DNA of 64,000 nt from Shewanella sp. MTB7 (lineage in GTDB: Bacteria; Pseudomonadota; Gammaproteobacteria; Enterobacterales; Shewanellaceae). The notes below the pieces were generated by a model. It searched no databases and was not told where the DNA came from. It was given only the letters and a program-made list of their open reading frames with translations. A program made the position numbers and the translations under genes. The DNA is taken from positions 5,442,501 through 5,506,500 of the forward strand of contig NZ_CP085636.1 in the NCBI RefSeq assembly GCF_027571385.1, written 5' to 3'. This document shows, in pieces, positions 15,487 through 25,073 of this stretch. Every line of letters begins with the position of its first letter. Within the stretch, counting starts at the first letter, position 1.

Positions 15487-16563
15487 TTAATTTAAGCAGA
15501 CAGCAACTCGAGGTGTTAACTTAGTCACGAGTTCATAAGCTATAGTGCCAATATGCTCAGCGACCACTTCAATCGGTAACTCTTTCCCCCATAAAATGGC
15601 ATCATCACCGATACAGTCTTTAGCATCTTCTCCCAGATCGACCGTCAACATATCCATGGATACACGACCGACAACCGAGACCCGACGGCCATTGATCCAT
15701 ACAGGTGTACCTTCTGGAGCATTACGGGGGTAACCGTCGCCATAGCCAATCGCGACAACACCGAGTCGGGTATCCTTTTGGGCACGCCAAAAACAACCAT
15801 AACCCACAGACTCACCCGCCTTGTGATCCCTAACTGCAATAAGTTGAGATACCAGTTCCATAGCAGGCTCTAGACCATGATTACGCCCCAAATCCCCCAT
15901 CACTGGAGATACGCCATACAGAGCAATACCAGGACGGATCCAATCGGCTTGGCTATCTGGCCAATATAAGGTCCCTGCAGAGTTCGCCAATGTACGGTAA
16001 CCCGTGGTATTTTTTGTTAATACCTCAAAAACCTTTAATTGTTCAGCTGTCATTGGATTATCTGGTTCATCAGCACAGGCAAAGTGGGACATGATATGGA
16101 TAGGTTTGGCGACTTGAGGACAGGCTTCAAGTCTGGCGTAGACTTTGGCAAATTGTTCGGGAGTAAAGCCCAGTCTATGCATACCTGAATCAAGTTTTAC
16201 CCATACAGTGACAGGCTTAGCCAAGGAGGAGCGTTCGAGCATTCCCAGCTGCACTTCATTATGCACTACAGTATCGATATCATGCTCGACTAAGGTAATT
16301 AGATCCACTTGCCTAAAGAAACCTTCGAGCAAAACAAGTTTTGCCTTAACTCCACCGAGCCTAAGTGCTAATGCTTCTTCTAGACGAGCCAAACCAAAAC
16401 CATCAGCCTCGGTAAGACAGTTAGCGACATTGAGCAAACCATGGCCGTAACCATTGGCTTTTACAACCGCCATAACTTTGCTGTTAGGCGCAATTTGACG
16501 TAAACGCGACAAATTATTTTTGAGCGCTTGAGCACTGATCTCTGCACGGGGAAAGGGTTTCAA
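15487..16563 (-). CDS. alr: Alanine racemase
   Basis: 358 residues, the usual length. It interconverts L- and D-alanine for peptidoglycan. The PLP lysine lies in [13 protein letters not shown] (residue about 34). The second catalytic residue is the Tyr in IALYGVSP, with the barrel/strand features [28 protein letters not shown] and [11 protein letters not shown]. It follows dnaB on the same strand 56 bases downstream, the common Shewanella order dnaB-alr. Confidence 0.96.
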   Translation of the reverse strand: MKPFPRAEISAQALKNNLSRLRQIAPNSKVMAVVKANGYGHGLLNVANCLTEADGFGLARLEEALALRLGGVKAKLVLLEGFFRQVDLITLVEHDIDTVVHNEVQLGMLERSSLAKPVTVWVKLDSGMHRLGFTPEQFAKVYARLEACPQVAKPIHIMSHFACADEPDNPMTAEQLKVFEVLTKNTTGYRTLANSAGTLYWPDSQADWIRPGIALYGVSPVMGDLGRNHGLEPAMELVSQLIAVRDHKAGESVGYGCFWRAQKDTRLGVVAIGYGDGYPRNAPEGTPVWINGRRVSVVGRVSMDMLTVDLGEDAKDCIGDDAILWGKELPIEVVAEHIGTIAYELVTKLTPRVAVCLN

Positions 16564-16619
16564 GCCATAACCTTAATCTATTGAATCAATAATATTGTTA
16601 GTATGTAATGAATCTATGC

Positions 16620-18026
16620 TTAATCCTCTTCGAACTGAGGACCCGCATAGTTATCAAAACGAGAAAACTGACCTTGGAAAGTTAATGCAATACGCCCAAT
16701 CGGCCCATTACGTTGCTTACCAATAATAATTTCAGCCACACCTTTATGTTCAGAATCATCATTATAAACCTCATCACGATAGATAAACATGATGAGATCC
16801 GCATCTTGCTCGATCGCACCCGACTCACGAAGATCTGAGTTTATAGGACGTTTATCAGCACGTTGTTCCAATGAACGGTTTAGCTGTGAAAGAGCGATAA
16901 CAGGGATCTCTAATTCTTTAGCAAGTGCCTTCAAAGAACGCGAGATTTCAGAAATTTCCAAGGTACGATTGTCTTTAAGTGCTGGTACCTGCATTAACTG
17001 CAAGTAATCGATCATGATCATCGATAACCCACCGTGTTCACGCGCAATACGACGTGCTCGGCTACGCACATCCGTTGGTGTCAAACCAGAGCCATCATCG
17101 ATATACATCTTGCCTTGCTCAAGCATGATCCCCATCGTTGAGGACACCCGCGCCCAATCATCATCATCGAGCTGACCGGTACGGATCTTAGTTTGATCGA
17201 CACGGCCTAATGAGGCCAACATACGCATCATGATCTGTTCTGAAGGCATCTCGAGGCTGAAAATAAGCACAGGTTTATCTTCGTTGAGTGCCGCCTGCTC
17301 ACACAAGTTCATCGCAAAAGTGGTCTTGCCCATAGATGGACGAGCAGCAACGATAATCAAATCACCGGATTGGAAACCTGCTGTCATCTTATCCAAATCG
17401 TTAAAACCGCTCGACACCCCAGTGACACCATTACTAGGGTTATTATAAAGTTTCTCAATTTTATCGACTGTTTTCTCGAGGATAGTCTTGATCCCTTCGG
17501 GACCTTCGTTGGCATTGGCACGAGACTCTGCAATTTTGAAGACTTTAGTTTCAGCAAGATCGAGCAACTCACTTGAACTACGCCCTTCGGGGTTAAAACC
17601 CGCATCGGCGATCTCATTAGCAACCTTGATCATATCGCGTACAACGGCACGCTCACGAACAATGCCCGCATAAGAAAGTATGTTTCCAGCACTGGGAGTG
17701 TTTTTTGCAATCTCACCTAAATAAGCAAAACCGCCAGCATCCTCTAATTGATCTTCAACTTCTAACTGTTCAGAAACCGTGATTAAATCAATTGGGTTAC
17801 CTGCACTCGTCAGTGTTGCCATTGCGGTAAAGATCATACGATGTGAACGAGAGTAAAAATCTTCTGCCACAACGGCTTCACTCACTCTATCCCAGGCATC
17901 GGAATCGAGCATCAATCCACCCAATACAGACTGTTCTGCCTCTAACGAATGCGGTGGCATTTTGAGTGCATCCATCTGGATATCTCTAGGCTTCTTTTTG
18001 GCCTTGAAGGCACCTTGTTGTGACAT
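16620..18026 (-). CDS. dnaB: Replicative DNA helicase DnaB
   Basis: 468 residues. The N-terminal helical domain (PPHSLEAEQSVLGGLMLD) binds primase; the RecA-type C-terminal domain has Walker A in IVAARPSMGKTTFAM, Walker B in LSMIMIDYLQLM, and the hexamer-interface motifs SRSLKALAKELEIPVIALSQLNR and RPINSDLRESGAIEQDADLIMFIYRDE. It unwinds DNA 5' to 3' at the fork. No intein is present. It lies just upstream of alr and downstream of the rpsF-rplI operon on the same strand, separated by a peptidase relic. Confidence 0.97.
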   Translation of the reverse strand: MSQQGAFKAKKKPRDIQMDALKMPPHSLEAEQSVLGGLMLDSDAWDRVSEAVVAEDFYSRSHRMIFTAMATLTSAGNPIDLITVSEQLEVEDQLEDAGGFAYLGEIAKNTPSAGNILSYAGIVRERAVVRDMIKVANEIADAGFNPEGRSSSELLDLAETKVFKIAESRANANEGPEGIKTILEKTVDKIEKLYNNPSNGVTGVSSGFNDLDKMTAGFQSGDLIIVAARPSMGKTTFAMNLCEQAALNEDKPVLIFSLEMPSEQIMMRMLASLGRVDQTKIRTGQLDDDDWARVSSTMGIMLEQGKMYIDDGSGLTPTDVRSRARRIAREHGGLSMIMIDYLQLMQVPALKDNRTLEISEISRSLKALAKELEIPVIALSQLNRSLEQRADKRPINSDLRESGAIEQDADLIMFIYRDEVYNDDSEHKGVAEIIIGKQRNGPIGRIALTFQGQFSRFDNYAGPQFEED

Positions 18027-18133
18027 TTAATCTCCAAATTCCCAACAGTTAAACAAGATATGATATAAAATCGGGTCAAATAAAAGGAACGCTTACGCTC
18101 CAATCCAAACAACAATTAAAATAAGGAAAAAAC

Positions 18134-18515
18134 ATGCGCAATGCATTGATCTCAGCAGTTCTGCTGTCTTCAGGTATAGTATTGGCATCAAGTACCGCAT
18201 TGGCTGAGAGAGCCAAGACAACCTTATCAGATGCCACCTATTGCAGATTAACTCACTGAACGCGAAATGAAAATCCCGACCAAGCAACCTGCCGGTCTAA
18301 CGCAGTATCCGATGAACCCTGTTGTTGGGCTCGGGTATTGTACCGCCAGTTTAGTATCCTCCCAAGGCTTAGTTGTCACAAACCATCACAGTGCCTATCG
18401 CTCAATTCAATTTAACAGTAAAAAAAGAACACAATTACATTGCTAATGGTTTTTTGGCCAGCAGTAAAGCACAAGAACCCTGCGCAGATCTAAATAAACA
18501 TCTCCATAGCCAAAC
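18134..18515 (+). pseudogene. S46-family dipeptidyl-peptidase relic
   Basis: The ATG at 18134 opens a good signal peptide (MRNALISAVLLSSGIVLAS, cleaved after ALA), but the frame stops at 18257. Beyond it, other frames give PTKQPAGLTQYPMN, VVGLGYCTASLVSSQGLVV, TNHHSAYRSIQFN with one His of the catalytic triad, and NYIANGFLASSKAQE. This is the start of an S46 peptidase (DPP7/DPP11 type) with several frameshifts and a large 3' deletion. About 120 codons of some 700 remain. It is dead and opposite in strand to its neighbours. Confidence 0.75.
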
Positions 18516-18632
18516 GACCTGAGAATGCTCGTTTCAGAGGCCTTGCGCGATTAGTTTGCCAAAAGCACTCAGAGTCGTTAACTTTCTTATACTGATTGGT
18601 TTCAACTCGTTACTCACCATATTTCAGGCATA
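18516..18632. other. Spacer with part of a TATACCC-type repeat
   Basis: AATGCTCGTTTCAGAGGCC near 18526 matches the inner part of the 92-bp palindromic repeat at 20318-20409, but without its ends. No gene. Confidence 0.45.
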
Positions 18633-18670
18633 AAAAAACACCGCCTAATTAGATTAGTGCGGTGTTTCCT
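18633..18670 (-). terminator. Terminator of the rpsF-priB-rpsR-rplI operon
   Basis: AAACACCGC (18636-18644) pairs with GCGGTGTTT (18659-18667); on the minus strand the stem runs into TTTTTTTATG. It lies 57 bases after the rplI stop. Confidence 0.8.
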
Positions 18671-18726
18671 CTTTAAACTTAGTGTTTTATATACCTAGGT
18701 ATTAAACGCTTAGCTTTAAACTAATA

Positions 18727-19179
18727 TTAAGCTTCTGCAACAACAGAAATTTTAACAGTAGTTTTAACTTCAGTGTGAACTTGAACTTCAACTTCGAATT
18801 CACCAGTAGTGCGTAAAGCACCTAGTGGAAGACGAACTTCGCTCTTAGCAAGTTCAACACCAGCAGCTGTAACTGCATCAGCGATATCACGGTTACCAAT
18901 TGAACCGAATAGCTTACCTTCGTCACCAGCTTTAGAAGCGATAACAACACCTTCAAGTGCGTTGAGTTTCTCAGCGCGCTCGTTAGCAGCAGTAAGACCC
19001 GCAACTAACTTAGCTTCTAATTCAGCACGACGTGCTTCAAAGACTTCAGTGTTAGCAGCGTTAGCAACAACAGCTTTACCTTGTGGCAGAAGGAAGTTAC
19101 GTGCGTAACCCGCTTTAACTGCAACTTGGTCACCTAGATTTCCTAGGTTTGCGATTTTATCAAGTAAAATAACGTTCAT
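18727..19179 (-). CDS. rplI: 50S ribosomal protein L9
   Basis: 150 residues. [32 protein letters not shown] is the classic L9 N-terminal domain that contacts 23S rRNA. The long connecting helix ([28 protein letters not shown]) and the C-terminal domain ([16 protein letters not shown]) follow. It is the last gene of the S6 operon, 27 bases after rpsR, with a terminator behind it. Confidence 0.97.
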   Translation of the reverse strand: MNVILLDKIANLGNLGDQVAVKAGYARNFLLPQGKAVVANAANTEVFEARRAELEAKLVAGLTAANERAEKLNALEGVVIASKAGDEGKLFGSIGNRDIADAVTAAGVELAKSEVRLPLGALRTTGEFEVEVQVHTEVKTTVKISVVAEA

Positions 19180-19206
19180 TATTAATTCCTCTAAATTATT
19201 GCAGTA

Positions 19207-19751
<545 letters not shown>

Positions 19752-19759
19752 AGAGAAAC

Positions 19760-20179
19760 TTACTCGGCTGTGTTTTCAGCAGCTTCTGCAGTAACTTCTT
19801 CAGTTGCTTCAGCAGGCGTACGACGCTCACCTTCGCTTGAACGACGTGAATCACGTTCGTCTTTAGCTTTAGCCATTGGAGATGCTTCAGTGATAGCAGC
19901 TTTAGTACGCATAACCATGTTACGCAATACAGCGTCGTTGAAACGGAAAGCTGTCTCAAGTTCTTCAACTGACTCAGCAGTTGTTTCTACGTTCATAAGA
20001 ACATAGTGAGCTTTATGCAGTTCGGTTATTGGGTAAGCCAGTTGACGACGACCCCAATCTTCTAAACGATGAATTTGACCGCCAGCTTGGGTAATTACAC
20101 CCGTGTAACGTTCAATCATACCAGGTACTTGTTCACTCTGATCAGGGTGAACCAAAAATACGATTTCATAATGACGCAT
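19760..20179 (-). CDS. rpsF: 30S ribosomal protein S6
   Basis: 139 residues. [43 protein letters not shown] and the helix [36 protein letters not shown] form the S6 ferredoxin-like fold. The acidic, Glu/Ala-rich tail from about residue 110 is of the type that receives added glutamates by RimK in other gammaproteobacteria. First gene of the operon; the promoter lies in the 150 bases upstream. Confidence 0.97.
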   Translation of the reverse strand: MRHYEIVFLVHPDQSEQVPGMIERYTGVITQAGGQIHRLEDWGRRQLAYPITELHKAHYVLMNVETTAESVEELETAFRFNDAVLRNMVMRTKAAITEASPMAKAKDERDSRRSSEGERRTPAEATEEVTAEAAENTAE

Positions 20180-20317
20180 ATTTTTGCTCCTTACGGTTAT
20201 CTAGCCTCGTTGTTGGCTCAGTCAAACCAAATTGAGGCAAGGAACTAATTAAAGTGACTGATTTAAGCCGCGGAATCATACATAAGAAATCAGCGCTACT
20301 CAAGCTAATTTTTTAGA

Positions 20318-20409
20318 TATACCCAAACAAGCTAAAAATGCTCGTTTCAGGGACTTTGCGCAAGTTCAATTCGAGGCGCAATGGCGTTGAAAATGCTGGC
20401 TTGGGTATA
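20318..20409. repeat. 92-bp palindromic intergenic repeat (TATACCC ends)
   Basis: Ends TATACCCAAACAAGC and GCTGGCTTGGGTATA are near-perfect inverted repeats. The inside (GCTCGTTTCAGGGACTTTGCG) recurs in part near 18526. Such small palindromic elements are non-coding and probably mobilised by a transposase elsewhere. It sits in front of the DUF481 gene. Confidence 0.65.
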
Positions 20410-20502
20410 TTCACTTTGCCGATAAGATGCATTGTAGGTATGATATTGGTACGAGAAAAATGCTCCTCCCGTATTAAAAGAATAATAGTAAGAATAACAA
20501 TA

Positions 20503-21255
20503 ATGTTTAAAACGATCGCAGTACTACTTTTTTTGACCTTTCCTATCACCTCTTGGGCCTTAGTGCCACCGGATTATCAAGAGCCACCAAGCGATTTTAC
20601 TGCCGAAATTGAAGCAGGCTTTCAGCTAAACACGGGCAATACTGAATCCAGTAGTTTTAACGGTCGAACTAAATTGGTTTACGACACGGTCCAGACCAAA
20701 CAAGAAGCGACATTTAAAGCTTACTTTGCAGCAGACGATGAAAAAACAACTTCAGAGAAATATGATATTCAACTTCAGTCTAACTACAAGTTAAACAGTG
20801 ACTGGGGAGGATATGTATTTGGTCGAGGTGATTTCACTTCAGACAGATTTGGTAGTTACACCCAGATATCAACATTATCCACCGGTTATGGTTTCGATGC
20901 AATTTCAGACCTCAACACCAGCCTGAGCCTAGAAATTGGACCAGGTTACCGATATAACATGCCAATTGAAACCGAGTCAGAACCAGATCCTGAAGCTAAT
21001 GCAGATATCATCGTACGAACCGCGGTTAAATTCGAGCAAAGACTACAAGAATATACCACTCTAAATGCCGACCTTACTGCCGAGACTGGCGAAGACAACA
21101 GCACACTCACACTGGATATGAACTACAAGAACACCCTATTTCAAGATTGGGCCTTCAAGATAGGTGTCAACATCAAGTACACCAACATTGTCCCAGAAGG
21201 TACCAAGCAGACTGACACCATCACCACATTCAACTTACTGTATACGTTCCAATAA
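20503..21255 (+). CDS. DUF481 outer-membrane protein (YdiY-like)
   Basis: 250 residues from the ATG at 20503, where a signal peptide begins (MFKTIAVLLFLTFPITSWA). The frame is open further upstream, but that part is the intergenic palindrome. The mature protein begins with FTAEIEAGFQLNTGNTESSSFNG, the DUF481 opening. It continues as amphipathic strands with YVFGRGDFTSDRFGSYT, GYGFDAI, LEIGPGYRY and a C-terminal NLLYTFQ ending near an aromatic, as in outer-membrane barrels. Its function is unknown; relatives are induced by envelope or pH conditions. Confidence 0.8.
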   Translation: MFKTIAVLLFLTFPITSWALVPPDYQEPPSDFTAEIEAGFQLNTGNTESSSFNGRTKLVYDTVQTKQEATFKAYFAADDEKTTSEKYDIQLQSNYKLNSDWGGYVFGRGDFTSDRFGSYTQISTLSTGYGFDAISDLNTSLSLEIGPGYRYNMPIETESEPDPEANADIIVRTAVKFEQRLQEYTTLNADLTAETGEDNSTLTLDMNYKNTLFQDWAFKIGVNIKYTNIVPEGTKQTDTITTFNLLYTFQ

Positions 21256-21339
21256 AAGGTCTGATGTGCTAATAAATAGATATTAGACTTTAGATAAGTG
21301 TTCATAAATGATCAACTTATTTGGTCATATCACGGCTAA

Positions 21340-21374
21340 ACAGAAAACAGAAAACAGAAAACAGAAAACAGAAA
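21340..21374. repeat. Short tandem repeat, CAGAAAA x 5
   Basis: Five copies of a seven-base unit between two converging genes. Length could vary between strains by slippage. Confidence 0.8.
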
Positions 21375-21391
21375 TAGCAAACTACATCCGC

Positions 21392-22423
21392 TCAGTTAAC
21401 TAACGCAAGCTTATTTTCTTCCAGTTCATCTTTATGAACGACCTGATTACGTCCCCGCTTTTTTGCACTATACATGCGATTATCAGCAATTTTAAGCAAC
21501 TCAGATTGTTTCATATTATATTTATGCTTAGCTAAGCCACCGCTGATGGTGATAACGACACTTTGTCCATTACATTCAATAGGTTGCTGAGCTACGTTCT
21601 TTCTTATTTCCTCTGAAAAATACACAGCACGTTCAATATCAGTAGTATCTAACCAGATACAGAACTCCTCACCGCCAATACGAAACACTCTACTTTCATC
21701 GACTAATGTTTTTAAACAGTTAGCAACTAAAACAAGTACCTTATCTCCGATATCGTGACCATAGGTATCGTTGATGGATTTAAAATCATCAAGATCGAGT
21801 AACAGTAAATACTCTCCTTGATGATCACTAAAAACATCAGAAAATGCCAAACGGTTATTGGTCTGCGTGAGCGAGTCACTGTGTGCCAGCTTGATTAATG
21901 AGTCATGGGCGCTTGCTCTACTAAGTTCATAATAGTGTGAAACCGTCCAGATACAGATGTAACAAAATAGAAAATTTATCATCACAGGCTCGATATCAAA
22001 CTCCCCAAGCAAGACGAGCTTGATGAAGAGGATCGTACCAATAGATAGGAAAACAAAAAGCGAAACCCGAAAAGCAAACCGTTTCCCAAGCAGAAGGTAG
22101 GAGATGATGGGAAAAGAAAAAGCCCAAACAAAGAGTGCATCAACTAACGGGAAGCTGTAGGTGCCAAATACAATCAAAAAGGCCAAAAATAGTAGATAAA
22201 AGTAAAGTTTGTTAACACTGTAATTGTTCTTTTTGCTGTTATTCCAGAAAATATCAAATGAGAAACCGGCAAAAATCAGTTCTAAAGTAGCAAAAGCGTA
22301 GGCTTGATGATAAATGGCATTAAAGATGGCAAATGAAATCGCCGCAATAAAGAGTGTAAAGCTCAATGAGCCGAGTACTTTTGATCTTATTTGATTGGTG
22401 AGATCGAGCCCGCTGTCATTCAT
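21392..22423 (-). CDS. Membrane diguanylate cyclase (GGDEF)
   Basis: 343 residues. Six or so membrane spans (about residues 15-165) precede a GGDEF domain: ALSDSLTQTNNRLAFSDVF-type start, LLLDLDDFKSINDTYGHDIGDKVL, then FRIGGEEFCIW with the active-site GGEEF. It should make c-di-GMP from GTP. The RxxD inhibitory site five residues before GGEEF is absent (LVDES), so product feedback may be lacking. The input region resembles the integral-membrane sensors of orphan cyclases. It is divergent from the next gene. Confidence 0.9.
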   Translation of the reverse strand: MNDSGLDLTNQIRSKVLGSLSFTLFIAAISFAIFNAIYHQAYAFATLELIFAGFSFDIFWNNSKKNNYSVNKLYFYLLFLAFLIVFGTYSFPLVDALFVWAFSFPIISYLLLGKRFAFRVSLFVFLSIGTILFIKLVLLGEFDIEPVMINFLFCYICIWTVSHYYELSRASAHDSLIKLAHSDSLTQTNNRLAFSDVFSDHQGEYLLLLDLDDFKSINDTYGHDIGDKVLVLVANCLKTLVDESRVFRIGGEEFCIWLDTTDIERAVYFSEEIRKNVAQQPIECNGQSVVITISGGLAKHKYNMKQSELLKIADNRMYSAKKRGRNQVVHKDELEENKLALVN

Positions 22424-22588
22424 GATTCCCTCCCTAAAAACATATCTTTTGAAATGATAATAACAATCATCCGTTAATGCAACAAGCTGTTAACCTTGAA
22501 ATAATTAGCTAACATACACTTTTAATTGTTTGATTAACAATGCATAGTCGTTAAATAACATCTAAAAATAACTCCAAAAGGATATGGA

Positions 22589-23770
22589 ATGTGCACTCGA
22601 ATTTTTAATAGCTTGAACCTAGAGTTCCCCATGACCGGAAGAAACTTTGACTGGTTTAGCCCACTAACCACTTACCTATATAGAATCCCCAATAGCAAAG
22701 AGATACGCAAAGGCAGCTTAAAACAACAAGCTCACCCGATGGAATTCTCAACCCATGAGGTTTTCACCTGGCAGGCAAAATATTCCAGTATCGCCTCATT
22801 AGTAGGAAACGACGAGCTTGGATTAGGCAGTATTGATGGGATCAATAATCAAGGACTTGCCGTCAATGGTCTTGAAGATCTGTTTGCTTACTTTGAAGAT
22901 AATGACAACATTATCGATGCGGGTAAAATAAAACCTCTCGCCCTGCTAAAAGCCATTGAGAAAGACCGCAAAGCATTCCTTGATCAGCTAGAAATAGGAG
23001 AAGATGCACAGCTACTGAGCTCTCTTCGCTGGGTACAGTTCACTTTAGATTGCTTTGATACTGTTAAAGCAGCAAGCAACTACTTCCGTGAAAATCCAGA
23101 TCGACTCTATATCTATAGCGATGATGTGCCAGATGGATTAGACACAGTCACCAAGGCTAAGCTGCACTTGACTCTCTCAGATAGAGAGGGTAATTCTGCC
23201 ATTATTGAACTGAGAGATGGCAAGTTTAAAATATACGAAAGCCCTGAGTACAATGTTGCAACGGTAAACCCAGGTTATGATATTCAATTGGAACTATTGA
23301 AACCATGGCAAAAAAAGTGGCAACAAGAGGTCCAAATACAAGACACCCTAGCTGGCTTCACCTTATTTGAAGTGCCTGGTGGTCCCGTATCCCAACAACG
23401 CTTTGCCCGCGCAGCTTACTATTATGAGTTTTCTCAGTCTGCCAGCAATCGCCAAAATGCCTTAGCTCAAACAAGAGCACTTATGGCTTCCACTGCAACG
23501 CCGCTCTGTTATAACTCGATGAAACACGCTACCGTTAAGGGACAGTCTTCAAATACGCAATGGTGCAGTGTCAGCGATCATGCAGCCTTGAGTTATCACC
23601 TTATAAGTACCTACACCATGGCACCAGTGTGGGTGAACTTTGATAGCCCAAGCGACGCCTGTGAGCGTCTCCTCATCCTTGAAAGAGACACTGATGGAGA
23701 AGCGATATCCAGCGCTCTCATGGGAGATGTACAACAACAGCTACGCCCCTGCAATAATCCCTTTATCTAA
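22589..23770 (+). CDS. Choloylglycine-hydrolase family amidase (Ntn fold)
   Basis: 393 residues. The protein begins MCTRIFN, so removal of Met exposes Cys2 as the nucleophile. The family residues follow: Arg in GRNFDWF, Asp in the same segment, NNQGLAVNGL, and Asn/Arg later. Members cleave linear amides: bile salts, penicillin V or acyl-homoserine lactones. There is no signal peptide, so it should be cytoplasmic. The ATG at 22589 has AAAAGGATATGGA upstream. The substrate cannot be told from sequence; bile-salt use is unlikely for a marine bacterium, and lactone or peptide amides are better guesses. Confidence 0.82.
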   Translation: MCTRIFNSLNLEFPMTGRNFDWFSPLTTYLYRIPNSKEIRKGSLKQQAHPMEFSTHEVFTWQAKYSSIASLVGNDELGLGSIDGINNQGLAVNGLEDLFAYFEDNDNIIDAGKIKPLALLKAIEKDRKAFLDQLEIGEDAQLLSSLRWVQFTLDCFDTVKAASNYFRENPDRLYIYSDDVPDGLDTVTKAKLHLTLSDREGNSAIIELRDGKFKIYESPEYNVATVNPGYDIQLELLKPWQKKWQQEVQIQDTLAGFTLFEVPGGPVSQQRFARAAYYYEFSQSASNRQNALAQTRALMASTATPLCYNSMKHATVKGQSSNTQWCSVSDHAALSYHLISTYTMAPVWVNFDSPSDACERLLILERDTDGEAISSALMGDVQQQLRPCNNPFI

Positions 23771-23788
23771 CCCATAAACCATAAAATT

Positions 23789-23817
23789 GAGCTAACTTGC
23801 CTATACCAAGTTAGCTC
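23789..23817 (+). terminator. Hairpin after the Ntn amidase gene
   Basis: GAGCTAACTTG pairs with CAAGTTAGCTC around a seven-base loop, 18 bases after the stop. The T run is poor, so termination may be weak. Confidence 0.55.
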
Positions 23818-23977
23818 GAATATCGGTTGTGATGTCATCGAATTGATTCACGGTAAGTTTGAAATCTTTTTTTGATCTTTCATTTCTTGCTTTACACGTT
23901 ATGATGCGCCTCTCTTTATTGAAAGCCGCTAATAAGACAGATCCTAGGACGTTCGCCAGCTCACGGCTAGAGCGCAG

Positions 23978-24088
23978 CTAGGTTCTAGGTTCTAGGTTCT
24001 AGGTTCTAGGTTCTAGGTTCTAGGTTCTAGGTTCTAGGTTCTAGGTTCTAGGTTCTAGGTTCTAGGTTCTAGGTTCTAGGTTCTAGGT
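23978..24088. repeat. Tandem heptamer array CTAGGTT, about 16 copies
   Basis: 111 bases of unbroken seven-base repeats. No spacer between units, so it is a microsatellite-like array and not CRISPR. Every unit contains the tetramer CTAG, which is normally scarce in gammaproteobacterial genomes. Confidence 0.95.
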
Positions 24089-24119
24089 GGCATAAAACGC
24101 TAATATTGAAATATTTTCA

Positions 24120-24340
24120 ATATAAATTCATCTATCTTGTCGGATAACAAGTTTCAAATATCTCTTTTAGTTGGGTTCATTGGACATATTTTGTATTTGA
24201 ATGGTTTATGAGAAACCATGGCCCTAGATGTATTTATTGCTTGCAGCAAGCCAACGTGTAAAAACTTCTGGAACACGAGATTAGGTACTTGCTAGATAAC
24301 AAACTTCAAATACCCTTTTATTGGGATCTTTGAACTAACT
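24120..24340 (+). repeat. Dispersed intergenic repeat, copy B (upstream module)
   Basis: CTTGTCGGATAACAAGTTTC, GTTGGGTTCATT, CATGGCC and TATTGCTTGCAGCA follow in the same order as at 61797-61940. A second, poorer copy of the first block (GCTAGATAACAAACTTCAAA) follows at 24292. Confidence 0.75.
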
Positions 24341-24639
24341 ATATATTTAGCTAATTTATTGAGCCATCCATTGTTAAAGCAAGATGGTTCTCCTCACTTA
24401 CCTTCACAATACCAGATAAACGAATAACAGTAAGACACTGATTTAATTAATTTAAATAGATATTATTTTGTATTTTATTCATTTTCAGTAAGTGGATACC
24501 CATAAAATTTAACCACTTAGATAATGAATTCGGAGACTCGGTATTTTTCAAGATAGTTACCACTTGAAAAACTAAATTCTTTCCATAATTTTAGCAGTCA
24601 AACAGAGCTATTCACCACGGAGGGCACGAACATCACGGA
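24341..24639. other. Non-coding stretch in the repeat-rich gap
   Basis: About 300 AT-rich bases with no gene and no structure that I can support. Confidence 0.5.
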
Positions 24640-24790
24640 GAAGTGTGAAAACAAGTTACAACACTCATAAAGCTACTGATTAACAGGTGTAGAGCAGCTG
24701 CGAGCTTCCAAAACAGGGATGTTTTGGCAGAGCCTACAGGGATTGTACTTGCGGCAACTCGCAGATGTAGCTGCACATTAGCCCACGGCA
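24640..24790 (-). repeat. Dispersed intergenic repeat, copy B' (covarying TCCC hairpin)
   Basis: On the minus strand CCAAAACATCCCTGTTTTGG (24727-24708) has a perfect eight-pair stem and a TCCC loop. It is preceded by TACAATCCCTGTAGGCTCTG and followed by GCTCGCAGCTGC and TACACCTGTT, the same block order as copies at 8300-8560 and 61890-62040. Confidence 0.75.
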
Positions 24791-24884
24791 GGTGGTAACT
24801 AACCATGCAGGAATGACCTTCAACAACCCTATTCAATTCTAAGTAAAATTGTAATTTCAACTGGAGACAATCACTTACAATAGA

Positions 24885-24915
24885 TCCTGAAACCAGTTCA
24901 GGATGACGGCTGAAG
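24885..24915. repeat. TCCTGAA/TTCAGGA palindromic repeat
   Basis: TCCTGAAACCAGTTCAGGAT is a short palindrome of a type scattered in intergenic DNA of marine gammaproteobacteria. Only one copy is in this window. Confidence 0.5.
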
Positions 24916-24989
24916 AGTCAATAATTCAAATAAAAAACAAAGCCAATATACTCCCACAGGAAGCTAACATAAGTGTTCAGATACAAAAA

Positions 24990-25017
24990 TGCCGATGAGG
25001 AGTAATCCACATCGGCA
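24990..25017 (-). terminator. Terminator of the rnr-rlmB unit
   Basis: TGCCGATG (24990-24997) pairs with CATCGGCA (25010-25017), and the minus strand continues with TTTTTGTA. It lies about 55 bases after rlmB. Confidence 0.85.
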
Positions 25018-25073
25018 TTCATCTAAGCTAAATCAAATCAAGCTAAAGAAAATTAGCCTAATCGAATTCGCGA

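Noticed and set aside
23978..24088. CRISPR-like appearance of the CTAGGTT array
   Set aside because: Units are contiguous heptamers without spacers, and no cas genes are present.
24633..24860. Minus-strand 75-codon frame in the repeat-rich gap
   Set aside because: It lies over the dispersed repeat copy B', which is non-coding in its other copies.
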